Below are positions 42,801 to 51,532 of a stretch of 64,000 nucleotides of DNA, piece after piece. This stretch comes from Anthopleura xanthogrammica (Eukaryota; Cnidaria; Anthozoa; Actiniaria; Actiniidae): assembly GCA_964019055.1 (NCBI GenBank), contig OZ025214.1:13044163-13108162 (forward strand). Reading direction: 5' to 3'. Under the pieces are notes generated by a model that worked only from the letters and a program-made list of their open reading frames with translations, was not told where the DNA came from and made no database searches. A program made the translations under genes and the position numbers. The first letter of the stretch is position 1. Each line of letters begins with the position of its first letter.

Positions 42801-43272
42801 GTATTAAAAGAAGAAGACAAGAAGAACAAGAGGAGGAAAAAGTATTTTAATACTTTTAGAAAACAAGAACAACAACAAGAGGAGGAAGAAGAGGTTTTAG
42901 AAGAACAAGAAGAACAAGAAAGGGATGAAGAACAACAACAACAACAAGAAGGACATGAAGAAGAACAACAAGAACTGAGGACAAGAAGAAAAAATAAAGA
43001 ATGAAGAAGACCAAGTACAAGAAAAACAAGAAAACGAACAAGAAGGTAGAAGATAAAGAACAGGAAGAACTGATAACTGAAACAAGAGAAAAAGAAATGG
43101 AATTCGACTCAAAATTGTACACATCGTAGTTTCAATTCTGTTGATCATGATATATCCTTCCTTTGGTATTCAACAATCTTCCTGGTCTATCTGGCTTCTT
43201 CTGAACATTTCTATCGATAATTTATCTGAATCATGAACAAAATCGATCCTTACCTCGTACTGTATAATCCAT
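33855..43272 (-). CDS. Ornithine-decarboxylase-family enzyme with altered substrate residues
   Basis: Fifteen exons, minus strand: 43254-43272, 40822-40898, 40458-40517, 39769-39805, 38831-38907, 38240-38325, 38023-38109, 37601-37649, 37420-37508, 36840-36921, 36534-36614, 36068-36274, 35574-35765, 34183-34301, 33855-33921. They join in phase to 442 residues (human ODC1 is 461). This is a fold-III PLP decarboxylase. The PLP lysine is Lys67 (AVKANPDP); FDCAS, His196, the LDIGGGFPG glycine loop, Arg275 (EPGRYF), Cys367 and the Tyr in FENMGAYT are present. Three differences from canonical ODC: PLP-phosphate Ser200 is Cys199 (FHIGCGC), Asp332 is Glu325 (YYIDEG), and Asp361 is Cys368 (WGQSCC). The last two normally hold ornithine's distal amine. 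The copy at 55258 keeps both Asp. It may use another diamino acid or act as a regulator. The fourth donor, after exon 5, reads GTTGGT. Confidence 0.93.
34740..34930 (-). mobile_element. tRNA-derived SINE, minus orientation
   Basis: Body GGGAGGAAACCAAAGAACCC...GGAGCACAGGAGCGAACTAA and tRNA-like sequence GTGGTGAGAGGCGACGCATT at the right end, the reverse of the 17445/56048 family. It lies in the ODC gene's intron 13. Confidence 0.7.
35014..35172. mobile_element. Palindromic MITE (CACGTGTCATTC arms), copy 2
   Basis: CCCATTTCAGACCAAGTGTC, GGTTGCGCATGAGAAGACAC and TTCTCAGGAGAATGACACTT match the copies at 44957 and 60733 in the same order. The right terminus is truncated. Confidence 0.75.
35795..36055 (-). 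repeat. 65-bp minisatellite in the minus-strand ODC gene
   Basis: About four units of 65 bp, each with ACAGACCGAGTATGGGAGAT, GGATACTCCTAGTAATGGGC and CTGATCTAGGGATATGCTAG. It sits in the intron just upstream of the exon 35574-35765. Confidence 0.9.
36296..36455. repeat. Dispersed relative of the 95-bp minisatellite at 13750
   Basis: AGAATACTCTTTGGTTAATA, GTTTGCCTGTTATTTTAAGC and GATTGATAGCACATGACGGG repeat the monomer seen beside ACTR1, about 22 kb away, in roughly two degenerate units. Confidence 0.7.
37780..37945 (-). mobile_element. tRNA-derived SINE, minus orientation
   Basis: GAGAACCCGGGGAAAAACCT, CGAAGCACAGGAGAGAACC and a tRNA-like right end (GGGACGAGTTCTCTCACCAC, TACGCTACC) belong to the 56048 family in reverse. 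Confidence 0.65.
39025..39713. mobile_element. Fold-back MITE (CTTCACAG ends), copy 3, split by a nested MITE
   Basis: Left arm 39025-39078 ends inside CCTTTGCATTA. The right part resumes at 39547 with TTAAAGCGAGAC and continues through the same palindrome to AAGGGGACGATTAG. The 468 bp between is a different element (39079-39546). It lies in the ODC intron between exons 38831-38907 and 39769-39805. Confidence 0.85.
39079..39546. mobile_element. Nested MITE with GGGACCTTAAGCACC terminal repeats
   Basis: Ends GGGACCTTAAGCACCAGGAC and its complement are inverted copies over about 55 bp including AAAGTCTGAGAAAGGACTAG. TTA flanks both sides (39076-39078 and 39547-39549). Removing the insert plus one TTA restores the host MITE to its expected length, so TTA is the likely target duplication. 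A TTA duplication is typical of PIF/Harbinger, but superfamily is an inference. The interior is GC-rich with its own inverted repeats. Confidence 0.8.
40029..40450. mobile_element. Fold-back element carrying an expanded heptamer array, copy B
   Basis: Left end TTTCAAAAAAGGTTGGTAAAGGTTTTG, right complement at about 40405-40445 (GCAACAAAACCTTCACCAAC). About 31 heptamers fill 40065-40282: the first 14 are TTGCATG, then nearly all are TTGCGTG from 40163. The core at 40283-40375 is the core of copy A in the opposite orientation relative to the array. Short inverted heptamers (CATGCAACATGCAACA) follow it. It lies in an ODC intron. Confidence 0.82.
40925..41210. repeat. GACC/GACT-rich degenerate short repeats
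   Basis: Repeated CGACCGACCGACC, GACTGACTGACTGACC and CGATCGGTTTACCCAGTGAC. The larger unit containing GATCGGTTTACCCAGTGACTGA recurs about three times, period roughly 110 bp. No gene content. Confidence 0.75.
41290..43253. other. First intron of the minus-strand ODC gene, no gene seen
   Basis: Unique A/T-rich sequence to about 42750, then a purine-rich GAAGAA/CAAGAA low-complexity block at about 42760-43095. The block gives Leu/Phe/Val-rich minus-strand frames that are artefacts. Confidence 0.6.
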
Positions 43273-43727
43273 ACCAACAGCCTACAGATTCACTTCTAAC
43301 ACTTGGACGAAATGTTTCCCCAGCGTTTGCACTGAACCTTTCAGCAAATGTTACATAACAGCGATGATACCAGCTCTCATCCGGGTACTCTGAATCGTTT
43401 TGTTTGATGGTTTTAGTTGTAAGTTTGTATAAAGAACAATGGATAGAACGAGTCTAATATATGTGATTGACGTCCATCAAGACTCGTATTGCACCGAGTT
43501 TGAAATCAAGGTCCAGTTGGTCACGTCTAAGAACTATGCTCAAAAAACAATTGTCTTACGCAACTTGATTTATAGAGGGGGAGGGGAGGGGAGGGGTTTC
43601 TTTGCTTACATCAGCAGTATTTAACCATTTTAAAGATGCTGGAAAATATTTTCTACTTTCACAAACATTCACGCAGATGACCTGGAGCCGGTTGTACGAA
43701 GCTTGGATTCGTTAAAACCTCGAATAA

Positions 43728-44152
43728 TTTTTTTCTCGACGCCTCGGACTGGAACTAATTACACGGACTTTGAAAACCCGTCAAGTCCGAATTTGAGGAC
43801 TTTGAACATTACGTCAAATCCTCATCAATTATTTACGAGGAATCTGTTCTATTGTATTTCTAGACCAATTGCAACTCTGTGTCAGTGTCCTTGGACTTGA
43901 AATTTGTTCAAGTCCAAGGACACTGGAACAGTGTTGCAATTGGTCTAGAAATACAATAGAACAGATTTCCAGTTGGTTTGGGAGTACTTTACGTGGTTTC
44001 AAGTATTGTCACGGGATCAAAATCGGGGCAGTTGGTTGGCTAATTACCTCTGAATAATTGATGACGATTTGATGTAATGTTTAAAGTCCGACAATGAGGA
44101 CTTGACGGGTTTTCAAAGTCCGTGCAATTAGTTCCATGCAGTCCGAGGCGTA
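43728..44152. mobile_element. Large fold-back element between the ODC genes
   Basis: Outer arms CGACGCCTCGGACTGGAACTAAT...GGACTTTGAAAACCCGTCAAGTCC and complement; inner perfect arms at about 43850-43960 around GACTTGAAATTTGTTCAAGTC. Total about 425 bp. Internal AAGTCCAAGGACACTGGAACAG is repeated in inverted form. No ORF with recognisable content. Confidence 0.8.
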
Positions 44153-44154
44153 GC

Positions 44155-44830
44155 ACTTTAGTATAAGACTCACGAAGAACATCATCAAATGAAAACGATG
44201 TCTTCTTCAGGTAAAATTTTAAAACTGCTTATTTGATCATTGAAATAAAGAAATTTCAGGCCTTCAAAAGTCAAACAGCAATTTTTGTGTCAGGTTAAGT
44301 AAAATCAGTCTAGTATCTATTTAGTGACTATTAGGCTGCGCTCGTAATGTATAGGGGGGCAGGTGAAATTTAATCTTTAATCTTTAATCACTATTTGTAA
44401 CCAATTACAAATGAACATAAATAAATAAGCAGAGCAAGTGGTTACAGGAGGGCAGTAGGGGGAAACTAAATTCCCATGCTAAGACTACACTCCCAAGGGA
44501 AAACAAAACTCTAAATACGAATACTCTTACTATAAAGTGTATAGCACCAACGAGATTACGTGTGTAATCTCCCACGATGAGACTAACTCTTGGAGAGAAC
44601 ACAGAGAATTTATATGTTTAAATAAAAAATGAAAAAATAAAAACTTGATTAGATAACTATGATCTTAGGTGACTAAATTAAGGGGGATCTGAATTTTTTT
44701 TATTTGATTTTATTTCATGGATATAGTGTTTACGCTCCAATGTCTTAAATCATCAATTTAGTACCATCTTGTATAGTTATTTGCTTTTACTCTTTACACA
44801 TTTATTGCATTTCGCCACTTGAGTTGCACG
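44155..44830. repeat. Dispersed repeat, copy 1
   Basis: AGCACTTTAGTATAAGACTC, CATCAAATGAAAACGATGTC and TTCAGGTAAAATTTTAAAAC at 44155-44280, and TTAGTACCATCTTGTATAGT near 44758, recur in the same order at 52127-52435. About 370 bp of unrelated sequence lies between the two blocks here. Confidence 0.75.
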
Positions 44831-44956
44831 ACCAAAATTTAACCATATTTGTAAGATGTGATTATACTTTTCCCTCTCTTGTAAGCTACCACCCCTTGCT
44901 GACATTTTCAATTAAGAACGCATTGCGCGAAGTAACGAACGTGACGACAGGGTAGT

Positions 44957-45165
44957 CAATAGACCTCATCGGCTTGGGGGTAATGTTGTCCCATTTCAGA
45001 CCACGTGTCATTCTCTTGAGAATAAGATTCTTTGTTTGAGTTGTATCCATATTCATGTGTCTTCTCATGCGCAACCGTTAAACAATGAAATGATACTCTG
45101 GGGAATGACACGTGGTCTGAAATGGGACAACATTGCACCCAAGCCGATGAGGTCTATTTGGAGGT
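44957..45165. mobile_element. Palindromic MITE (CACGTGTCATTC arms), copy 3
   Basis: Outer ends ATAGACCTCATCGGCTTGGG and complement, inner arms TTTCAGACCACGTGTCATTC and complement, interior TTGAGTTGTATCCATATTCATG. This is the most complete copy. TAGACCTC / GAGGTCTA at the ends leaves TA as a possible target duplication. Confidence 0.85.
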
Positions 45166-45630
45166 CAACACACACAAAAATTAATCTCCTGAGAATTGGA
45201 ACCTATTAGAGATGTTCGGCACAAGCTAAGCACGTTAGAGTTGCAAATGTACAATTTGAGACCTTAGTCATGTAAATTAATGCCGATAGTGTAAAATACG
45301 CGTGCAGCTTTAAATCACCTTATCACGTACTTCACTCCGTGCAATGATTACACAAATAATTTTCTTGTGGACATTGTTCCCAACGTAATAAGTCTACACA
45401 AGAAAAGCTGTGCAATGAACGTGTTAAGAAAGCTGCCACGCGTATATTTTACACTTTCGGCATCAAGTAGTACTTTGCATATCTAACGTGTTGTGCGGAA
45501 CAACTCTATTGTTTTCCCTCCAAATTTAGCTGCATTTCAAAGTACGTGTGAACCTTACATTTTCTTCCTGTTTCTCCAGATGGGCTCAGATTTTTTCTGA
45601 GTCCCATAGTCGTCCGTATTATCATTTATC

Positions 45631-45685
45631 AATAATAATAATAATAATAATAATAATTATTATTATTATTATTATTATTATTTTA
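45631..45685. repeat. Palindromic AAT/ATT microsatellite at the retrotransposon 3' side
   Basis: About nine AAT units run directly into about ten ATT units, a perfect inverted dimer. It abuts the 3' end of the retrotransposon listed below. Confidence 0.9.
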
Positions 45686-45765
45686 TTTTAACCTCAGAAA
45701 AAAAATTTTTTTACATAATATGATTTTTCCCTGGTAAAATTACTAGTCGGGTCTTTTCCCAAGAC

Positions 45766-48700
45766 CTAAAGTTCCAAGACTTTCCTTAATATTCTGGCAG
45801 TTCCTAAAATTGCGGATTTCTGAAGTGTTGTTATCCTGTTACTTATGTCTAACATAGTTACATATTCCTTCAGTCTCTTTGACACTGGGCCTAAACTTCC
45901 CACTACTACTGGTACTACTTTGACCTTTGTTTTCCATATCTTTTTTAGTTCTCTGGCAAGGTCCTGGTATTTTTCTATCTTCTCAAGCTCTTTGATTTCA
46001 ATCCTTCTGTCAGCAGGCACAGCTACATCGATAATCCAGGTTTTGTTCAATTCCTTCTCAACCAGAACTATATCCGGACGCCTAGCCTGGATTATCCTAT
46101 CTGTCTGGATGGTAAAGTCCCACAGCAACTTCACTTCATGGTTCTCCATTACACTATCGGGATCATGTTCATACCATTTGTCACAACATGGTAATCCATA
46201 TTTCTTGCAAAGTTCCCAGTGCAGTAGTCCAGCAAGTGTGTCGTGCCGACGCTTGTACTCTATCTGTGCAAGTTTACTGCAGGCACAAATAATATGTTCT
46301 ACAGTTTCCTCACATGTGCCACACATTCTGCACTTTTCAGACACTTCTTGATTTTCGATTTTAGCCTTTATTGCGTTAGTTCTTATAGCTTGGTCTTGAG
46401 CAGCAATGATTAGCCCTTCAGTTTCTCTCTTCAGATCACCGACTCTCAGCCAATTCCACGTCTCCTTATCAGCCACATCCTTGATTTGCTGATGGTACTG
46501 CCTCTGTAGGGGTTTCGTCATTATTTCTTCCCACCTTTGGTCTCTCTTTCTTTCCTTGTAATCCTTTGGTTGTTCCGCTGGTGCATGTTTTCCTATTTTA
46601 CAAGCTGCAATCAACAACCTTTCTTGGCTGTTCTTAATATACTGTGCGAGGCTTCCTTCTTCCATTCTGATACAGTCTTCAATACTGATAAGGCCACGCC
46701 CTCCCTCAGTTCTTGGTAAATAGATACGGTTGACACAAGACCTGGGATGAAGAGCTCCATACATGCATAACAACTTTCTAGTTTTTCGATCCATTTCTTG
46801 CAGATCATTCTTGGTCCAATTGACTATTCCTCCGCTGTAGCGAATCGATGATACAGCCCACGTATTGATTGCTTTCATGAGGTTACCTCCATTCAGCTTC
46901 GACTTAAGGAGTTTTCTCAGCCTTCTCTTATATTCAACTCGTAGCTTTTCCTTCATTTCTAAATGTAGGACATCATCAGCTTCCAGTACGCCCAAGTACT
47001 TATAACAATCATCATTTTCTTCTAACGATCTAAGCTTTCTCCCATCTGGAAGAGCAATTCCATCACTCTTGATCTTCTTACCTCTATTCATGACCAGCAC
47101 TGCACATTTGGAAATTCCAAAGTCCATACCAATGTCGTCACTGAATATGCGCACTGTTTGGACGAGGGAATCAAGTTCTTTTTCATTCTTACTATAGAGT
47201 TTGAGATCGTCCATGAATAGTAAGTGATTGATCTTTTTCTCGCTTTTACTGATCTTATAGCCAGCTTGGGTGCTTCTGAGTATATCGGTCAAAGGTATTA
47301 GTGCGATCACGAATAGCAGTGGAGATAGTGAGTCTCCTTGGAATATTCCTCTCTTGAACTCCACTTCTCCAAGTATTTTTCCATTCGATGTTAGGGTTGT
47401 CCTCCATAATGACATGCTCTTCTCCAATAAAGCTTTCACATTATCAGCTACACCAATCAACTCTAACGACTCTATTATCCACGAATGTGGAACAGAGTCA
47501 TACGCTTTCTTGTAGTCAATCCACGCCATAGCTAAATTGGTCTTTCTTTTCTTGCAATCCCTCAGTAAGGCCTTGTCAATGCTTAGTTGATCTTTTGTCC
47601 CCCGGCTGTTCTTTCTGCAACCTTTCTGCTCGTCTGGTAGCAATTTGTTGTCGATCAAGTGGCAGTAGAGATCTTCTGATATCACCCCCGTTAAAAGTTT
47701 CCACATCAAGGGAAGGCATGTGATTGGACGGTAATTAGACGGTATGTTGCCTTTATCAGGGTCTTTCATGATGAGCACTGTTCTTCCTTTAACCATCCAT
47801 TCCGGGGTAGTTTGTGATGTTAAACAGACTTGTAGCTGTGCAGCTATTCTTTCATGCAAACTCACGAAGTTTTTCAACCAGAACCCATGTACATTATCCA
47901 GACCTGGTGATTTCCAGTTGCTCATTTTCCTCAGCCGATGTTTGATTTTCTTTGGTGTGATGGTGATTTCTGGCTGCTGGACTACATGCTGGTCATTCTT
48001 TGCCTTCCTCAGCCATTCGGCGTCCTTCTTGTGTTCTGCTTTATTGCTCCACAGCTGCCCCCAAAACTCTAAACTTTCCTCAGCATTTGGTGGTGCTTGT
48101 TCCTGCTTTTGTTCATCAATTTCTTTGTAAAATTGCTTTTGATTTGTTGTAAATAATCTGTTTTGCCGATACTGTCTTATTCTTTCCTCATAGCGCTTCA
48201 CTTTACTTGCCTTGGCCTTGATCCTTTGTTTCAGCTCTTCAATTACCACTTTCAATCCTTTACCTCTGACATTATACTTTCGCTCTAGCCGTTCCATCTT
48301 TCGAGAAGTCCCAACTGTTTGGATGTTGATTTGTTGAAGTCTGCTTAAGTCCCTTCTCATCTCGCTAATCTGTCCTTGTAGCCTTCTTTTCCAGGGTGGT
48401 TCTCCATTCTTCCTTTTCTTTTTGATCTTCACTCCCACTCTTTCAGTTACCACAGCAGCAGCGGCATACACAAGGTCGTTTGTCTCTGTAATATCATTCG
48501 TAGGAATAGTTTGCAGCACACTATCGACAGCTTTGACTTGGTCTAACAGCTTTTTCCTAAATACTCCGCGAAGATCTGGTAATCTCTCTCGATCTGTTTT
48601 GTGTAGTATTTCATACAGTCGAGACATTATTGCGTTTTGTTCATCTGTCATTTCCATTTCTTCAGGTATTATTTCTCGTTGATTTTCTTCTGTACCATCG

Positions 48701-49179
48701 TCGTGTGTGGTCGAGCAATTCTCCTCTGTCCCAGTGCTATGGTCTGTTCCAGGACTCCGTTCTTCAGTGTCAATTTGTCTGATTTCGGTTACCTTCCTCT
48801 GAATTTCCTCTATCTCTAATTCTGTAAACCATTTTCCTTTCCGGATAGCTCTTACTTGATCCGCTAGTCTTTGTTCAGTTTGTTGGTCCATTCCTCTTTC
48901 TTCCCATAGTTCAAGCAACCTCTTTCTATAGCCTCTCTTCTCGGGCTCACTCTTCATATAACATTCCATCAAAGTTCTATTTTCTTCTTTATTCCACTTC
49001 TTTCTTGCTTTTCGTGTTTGATTTTGGACAGTTACATTTTCACGACGTCGACCAGCCTGTCCACACACTTGGTCGATGCTGGATGAAGAACCGTCATTTG
49101 CTTCGGTTCTGTTTTCATCGTTTTCATTGGTTCTTGATTTCATCATTTCATCACAGTTATTGTGAGTAATTGTGTCCAT
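45766..49179 (-). CDS. Retrotransposon polyprotein: Myb-like, reverse transcriptase, CCHC finger, restriction-like endonuclease
   Basis: 1137 residues without a stop or frameshift. Order: a Myb/trihelix-like basic segment at about 57-100 (KKWNKEENRTLMECYMKS); coiled-coil-prone charged region at about 250-345; reverse transcriptase at about 400-690, with YRPITCLPLMWK, motif A (MAWIDYKKAYDSVPHSW, about 546), motif B (GIFQGDSLSPLLFV) and motif C with FMDD in place of the usual F/YADD (about 653). After the thumb comes a CX2C-X7-H-X4-C finger (about 948-965), then a PD-(D/E)XK endonuclease (RRPDIVLVEKE...WIIDVAVPAD, about 1028-1055). This layout is that of R2/R4/NeSL-type elements, which nick the target and prime cDNA synthesis on it. 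The antisense frames over it are shadows. The element looks recent and possibly still competent. Confidence 0.92.
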   Translation of the reverse strand: MDTITHNNCDEMMKSRTNENDENRTEANDGSSSSIDQVCGQAGRRRENVTVQNQTRKARKKWNKEENRTLMECYMKSEPEKRGYRKRLLELWEERGMDQQTEQRLADQVRAIRKGKWFTELEIEEIQRKVTEIRQIDTEERSPGTDHSTGTEENCSTTHDDGTEENQREIIPEEMEMTDEQNAIMSRLYEILHKTDRERLPDLRGVFRKKLLDQVKAVDSVLQTIPTNDITETNDLVYAAAAVVTERVGVKIKKKRKNGEPPWKRRLQGQISEMRRDLSRLQQINIQTVGTSRKMERLERKYNVRGKGLKVVIEELKQRIKAKASKVKRYEERIRQYRQNRLFTTNQKQFYKEIDEQKQEQAPPNAEESLEFWGQLWSNKAEHKKDAEWLRKAKNDQHVVQQPEITITPKKIKHRLRKMSNWKSPGLDNVHGFWLKNFVSLHERIAAQLQVCLTSQTTPEWMVKGRTVLIMKDPDKGNIPSNYRPITCLPLMWKLLTGVISEDLYCHLIDNKLLPDEQKGCRKNSRGTKDQLSIDKALLRDCKKRKTNLAMAWIDYKKAYDSVPHSWIIESLELIGVADNVKALLEKSMSLWRTTLTSNGKILGEVEFKRGIFQGDSLSPLLFVIALIPLTDILRSTQAGYKISKSEKKINHLLFMDDLKLYSKNEKELDSLVQTVRIFSDDIGMDFGISKCAVLVMNRGKKIKSDGIALPDGRKLRSLEENDDCYKYLGVLEADDVLHLEMKEKLRVEYKRRLRKLLKSKLNGGNLMKAINTWAVSSIRYSGGIVNWTKNDLQEMDRKTRKLLCMYGALHPRSCVNRIYLPRTEGGRGLISIEDCIRMEEGSLAQYIKNSQERLLIAACKIGKHAPAEQPKDYKERKRDQRWEEIMTKPLQRQYHQQIKDVADKETWNWLRVGDLKRETEGLIIAAQDQAIRTNAIKAKIENQEVSEKCRMCGTCEETVEHIICACSKLAQIEYKRRHDTLAGLLHWELCKKYGLPCCDKWYEHDPDSVMENHEVKLLWDFTIQTDRIIQARRPDIVLVEKELNKTWIIDVAVPADRRIEIKELEKIEKYQDLARELKKIWKTKVKVVPVVVGSLGPVSKRLKEYVTMLDISNRITTLQKSAILGTARILRKVLEL

Positions 49180-49330
49180 GAGGACCTTCTTTCCCTGCGG
49201 AGTTTATTTCGCAGAAGAACTTCAGCTCGTCCAGATTTTGCGCGAGCTGGGTGACAGCAGTTGTTTCCGAGCGCGCGCTCTATCTCAGCTTGACGGTTAC
49301 GCTCGAGCAAATTTTAAATTTTGTCAAATC
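49180..49330 (-). other. GC-rich 5' region of the retrotransposon
   Basis: About 150 bp just upstream of the ORF are much richer in G and C than the flanks and contain short inverted segments (GAGCGCGCGCTC, CTGCGAAATAAACTCCGCAG). R2-group elements often carry an HDV-like self-cleaving ribozyme at the 5' end. I could not draw the required double pseudoknot by eye, so this is only a possibility. Confidence 0.25.
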
Positions 49331-49932
49331 ACACAAATTTAAAAACAAACAAAACTTTAGCAGTTAATAACGAAAATAAGGCATCTTCTAGAGAAATAAA
49401 ATGAAACAAGAAACATATCAAATCGATATAATAAATATATGCAAAAATGGGTTTATAGATCTTGAATAATAGAAAATTAAAGGCAGCTTGTAAAGAGCAA
49501 TCAGTGTTTAGATAAAATTAGAAGAGATAGGCCGATCAGGTCCGATAGATGTGAACCAAATACCCCTTAATCTTTCTTCTTACGGAGAAAAGAAAAAGAA
49601 AAGAAATTATGTGCGTAATATCAAATTTGAATTACTATTCTTACTAACAATGGTCGTGGCTAAATTATTAGTGAATTTGCCCAAGGAAACACCTTATTTT
49701 AGATGAAATAATGAGAAAAAGAGAGAATTGCAAATCGCTAATGAATCTTCTAGGGATTCGCTTTAAAAAGTAGGTTTGAAAATTTCACAAAATCCTATAT
49801 AAATTAATAAACCAAATAAAGAATATTGAAGAACTAACCTTTAGAATTAGCTGTATGTCTAACAAACAGCAGAAGATTGTTAAAGAAGTATAAAAACAAG
49901 AGAAAAATACGGAGCCAAACGAGCGTTAACCT

Positions 49933-49934
<2 letters not shown>

Positions 49935-50021
<87 letters not shown>

Positions 50022-50022
50022 G
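49935..50022. repeat. Palindromic AAT/ATT microsatellite at the retrotransposon 5' side
   Basis: About ten AAT/TAA units run into about eighteen ATT/TTA units. Same arrangement as at 45631-45685, so the two flanks may be a target duplication or a split target array. Confidence 0.9.
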
Positions 50023-50245
50023 AAAAGAAATGAAAATTATTCATAAAACCTAATTCGTTTGATTTTGCCGACTATCTTCAAATACAAGTTGCTTGTAATT
50101 CGCCAAATAAAAACACCCGAACATTTTTTTATGCGAGCAACAAGAACAACATTTCATTTTCTAAGATCCAGAATTTTACTGCCAACATAGGGGCGTTGAA
50201 GTGAAAAATCGGGATTTTAAATAAAAAGAATTTAAACAATACTAG

Positions 50246-50406
50246 TTATACAATGGTTTCGAGCGGCATACCGTGGAATATCCCACGAGTCACTTGTAGT
50301 TTCTAGTATATACACGAGCCTTTAGGCGAGTATGTATACTGTTTACAAAGAAAATACAAGTGACGAGTGGGATATCCACGGTATGCCTCGAGAAACCATT
50401 GTATAG
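50246..50406. mobile_element. Palindromic MITE (TTATACAATGG ends), copy 2
   Basis: Same ends and interior as 6991-7140: TTATACAATGGTTTCGAGCG, CATACCGTGGAATATCCCAC, and complements on the right. Confidence 0.8.
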
Positions 50407-50408
50407 CC

Positions 50409-50529
50409 ATTTTATCCCACACCATAGAAAATACAAATGCGTAGATTCAACGCGCAGTGCATGATGGGAAGGCAGAGAACGGCTTTCCTGCTTTCTGATT
50501 GGCTGTATTTTCTATGGTGTGGGATAAAA
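50409..50529. mobile_element. Short MITE with TTTATCCCACACCATAGAAAATA ends
   Basis: Inverted ends of about 22 bp around an interior containing GCGTAGATTCAACGCGCAGT and GCATGATGGGAAGG. The interior also occurs near 5360-5440 in rearranged order beside the same terminal motif. Confidence 0.75.
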
Positions 50530-50572
50530 CGAGTTATACCACGATACATAGGACCTATATTTCTACCAATCT

Positions 50573-51020
50573 AAGCGCCTCTTTACAAGGAGGGAGGGTA
50601 ACCATACCACTAGCATGACTAGAGTTCCCTTTTGTACTAGGGCTACCCTAGCTTCTATACATTTTCTCTTATTTATTTTAATGCCTTTACAAGCGCACCC
50701 GGGTTACATCAGTGAGTTACCCTGTCTGTATGATAGGGAAGCCCTTCCGGCTGCCCCTGTGAAGTTGTCCCTTTTAAAGTCTTTAGCTAGAAGGGTTAAT
50801 TTTTTTATTATTTTTTTTTACAAATAACTTGATAATTATCATAACCCAGCAAATGACTGCCTGCTGAATTGCATAATAAAAGTAAAATAGATTTCAAAGT
50901 TAAAATTGCCGCTAATATCTTGTGATTTGCCGGGTTTTTTTTTTTTTTTTTGTTGACATTCCTACCGTAAAGTTTCCCCTGGCACTAGGGTTACCCTCCT
51001 TAATGTAAACAGGCCCTTAA
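50573..51020. mobile_element. Putative MITE (GGGTAACC arms)
   Basis: Left AGGAGGGAGGGTAACCATAC and right GGGTTACCCTCCTTAATGTA are imperfect inverted copies; CTAGGGCTACCCTAG lies inside. About 450 bp. The one internal reading frame has no recognisable content. Confidence 0.6.
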
Positions 51021-51082
51021 ATCTGACCGTTGCCACGAAATGTTTGATATTCGCGGACATCCACTCTTAAACCCTCTAACGC

Positions 51083-51532
51083 CGTGTTTACACTTGGACG
51101 TTTACTACGGTTTTAAAAAGTCGAGGTTAATTTTCATAACCATAGTTCAAAGAATAATTGTTAACAAGTGCTAAAATGACCGTAGTTGTCTAATCAGACA
51201 ATTTTTGGGGGGAATTCAAAAATACCGGCATGAAGTAGAGACGGCGCTGAGTTTAGTTTTCATGTTCAGAGAGCGCTACCATGCATCATTGTAATGCAAA
51301 TAAAACCACTCGCATTCCACGAAAAGAAGTGCAAGATACGCATAAATAATCATCGCACCGTCGGTTACTGTTCTTAACATGCCTAATAGAAGAGTAAATC
51401 GTGGTAAACTTTCTATTATCTTGAATGGTATTTTACTAATATTAGTTTTGCCGACGTTTACACACAATAAATGTTAACCAAGGTATGGTAACCCTTATAC
51501 CTGTAATTTGTCCGAGTGTAAACACGGCCTTT
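51083..51532. mobile_element. Putative MITE (CCGTGTTTACAC ends)
   Basis: Ends CCGTGTTTACACTTGGAC and GTCCGAGTGTAAACACGG are inverted copies. The interior also shows GGTTAACATT/ATGTTAACC pairing and GGTTTTAAAAAG. About 450 bp, no gene. Confidence 0.65.

Larger units (their letters stand above)
45686..49934 (-). mobile_element. R2/R4-type non-LTR retrotransposon (Dong-like), apparently complete
   Basis: About 4.25 kb on the minus strand between two palindromic AAT/ATT repeats. It has one intact ORF (45766-49179), a short 3' region of about 80 bp that grades into TAA repeats, and a 5' region of up to 750 bp whose exact start is unclear. Known R4-clade elements such as silkworm Dong insert into TAA repeats; that matches the flanks. 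No LTRs and no APE-type endonuclease are present. Confidence 0.75.

Noticed and set aside
42856..43148. Leu/Phe/Val-rich putative membrane proteins
   Set aside because: They come from the complement of a GAAGAA/CAAGAA low-complexity block in an intron.
45845..48819. Plus-strand frames of 60-168 residues opposite the retrotransposon ORF
   Set aside because: Shadows of a conserved minus-strand coding frame; they show no recognisable domain.
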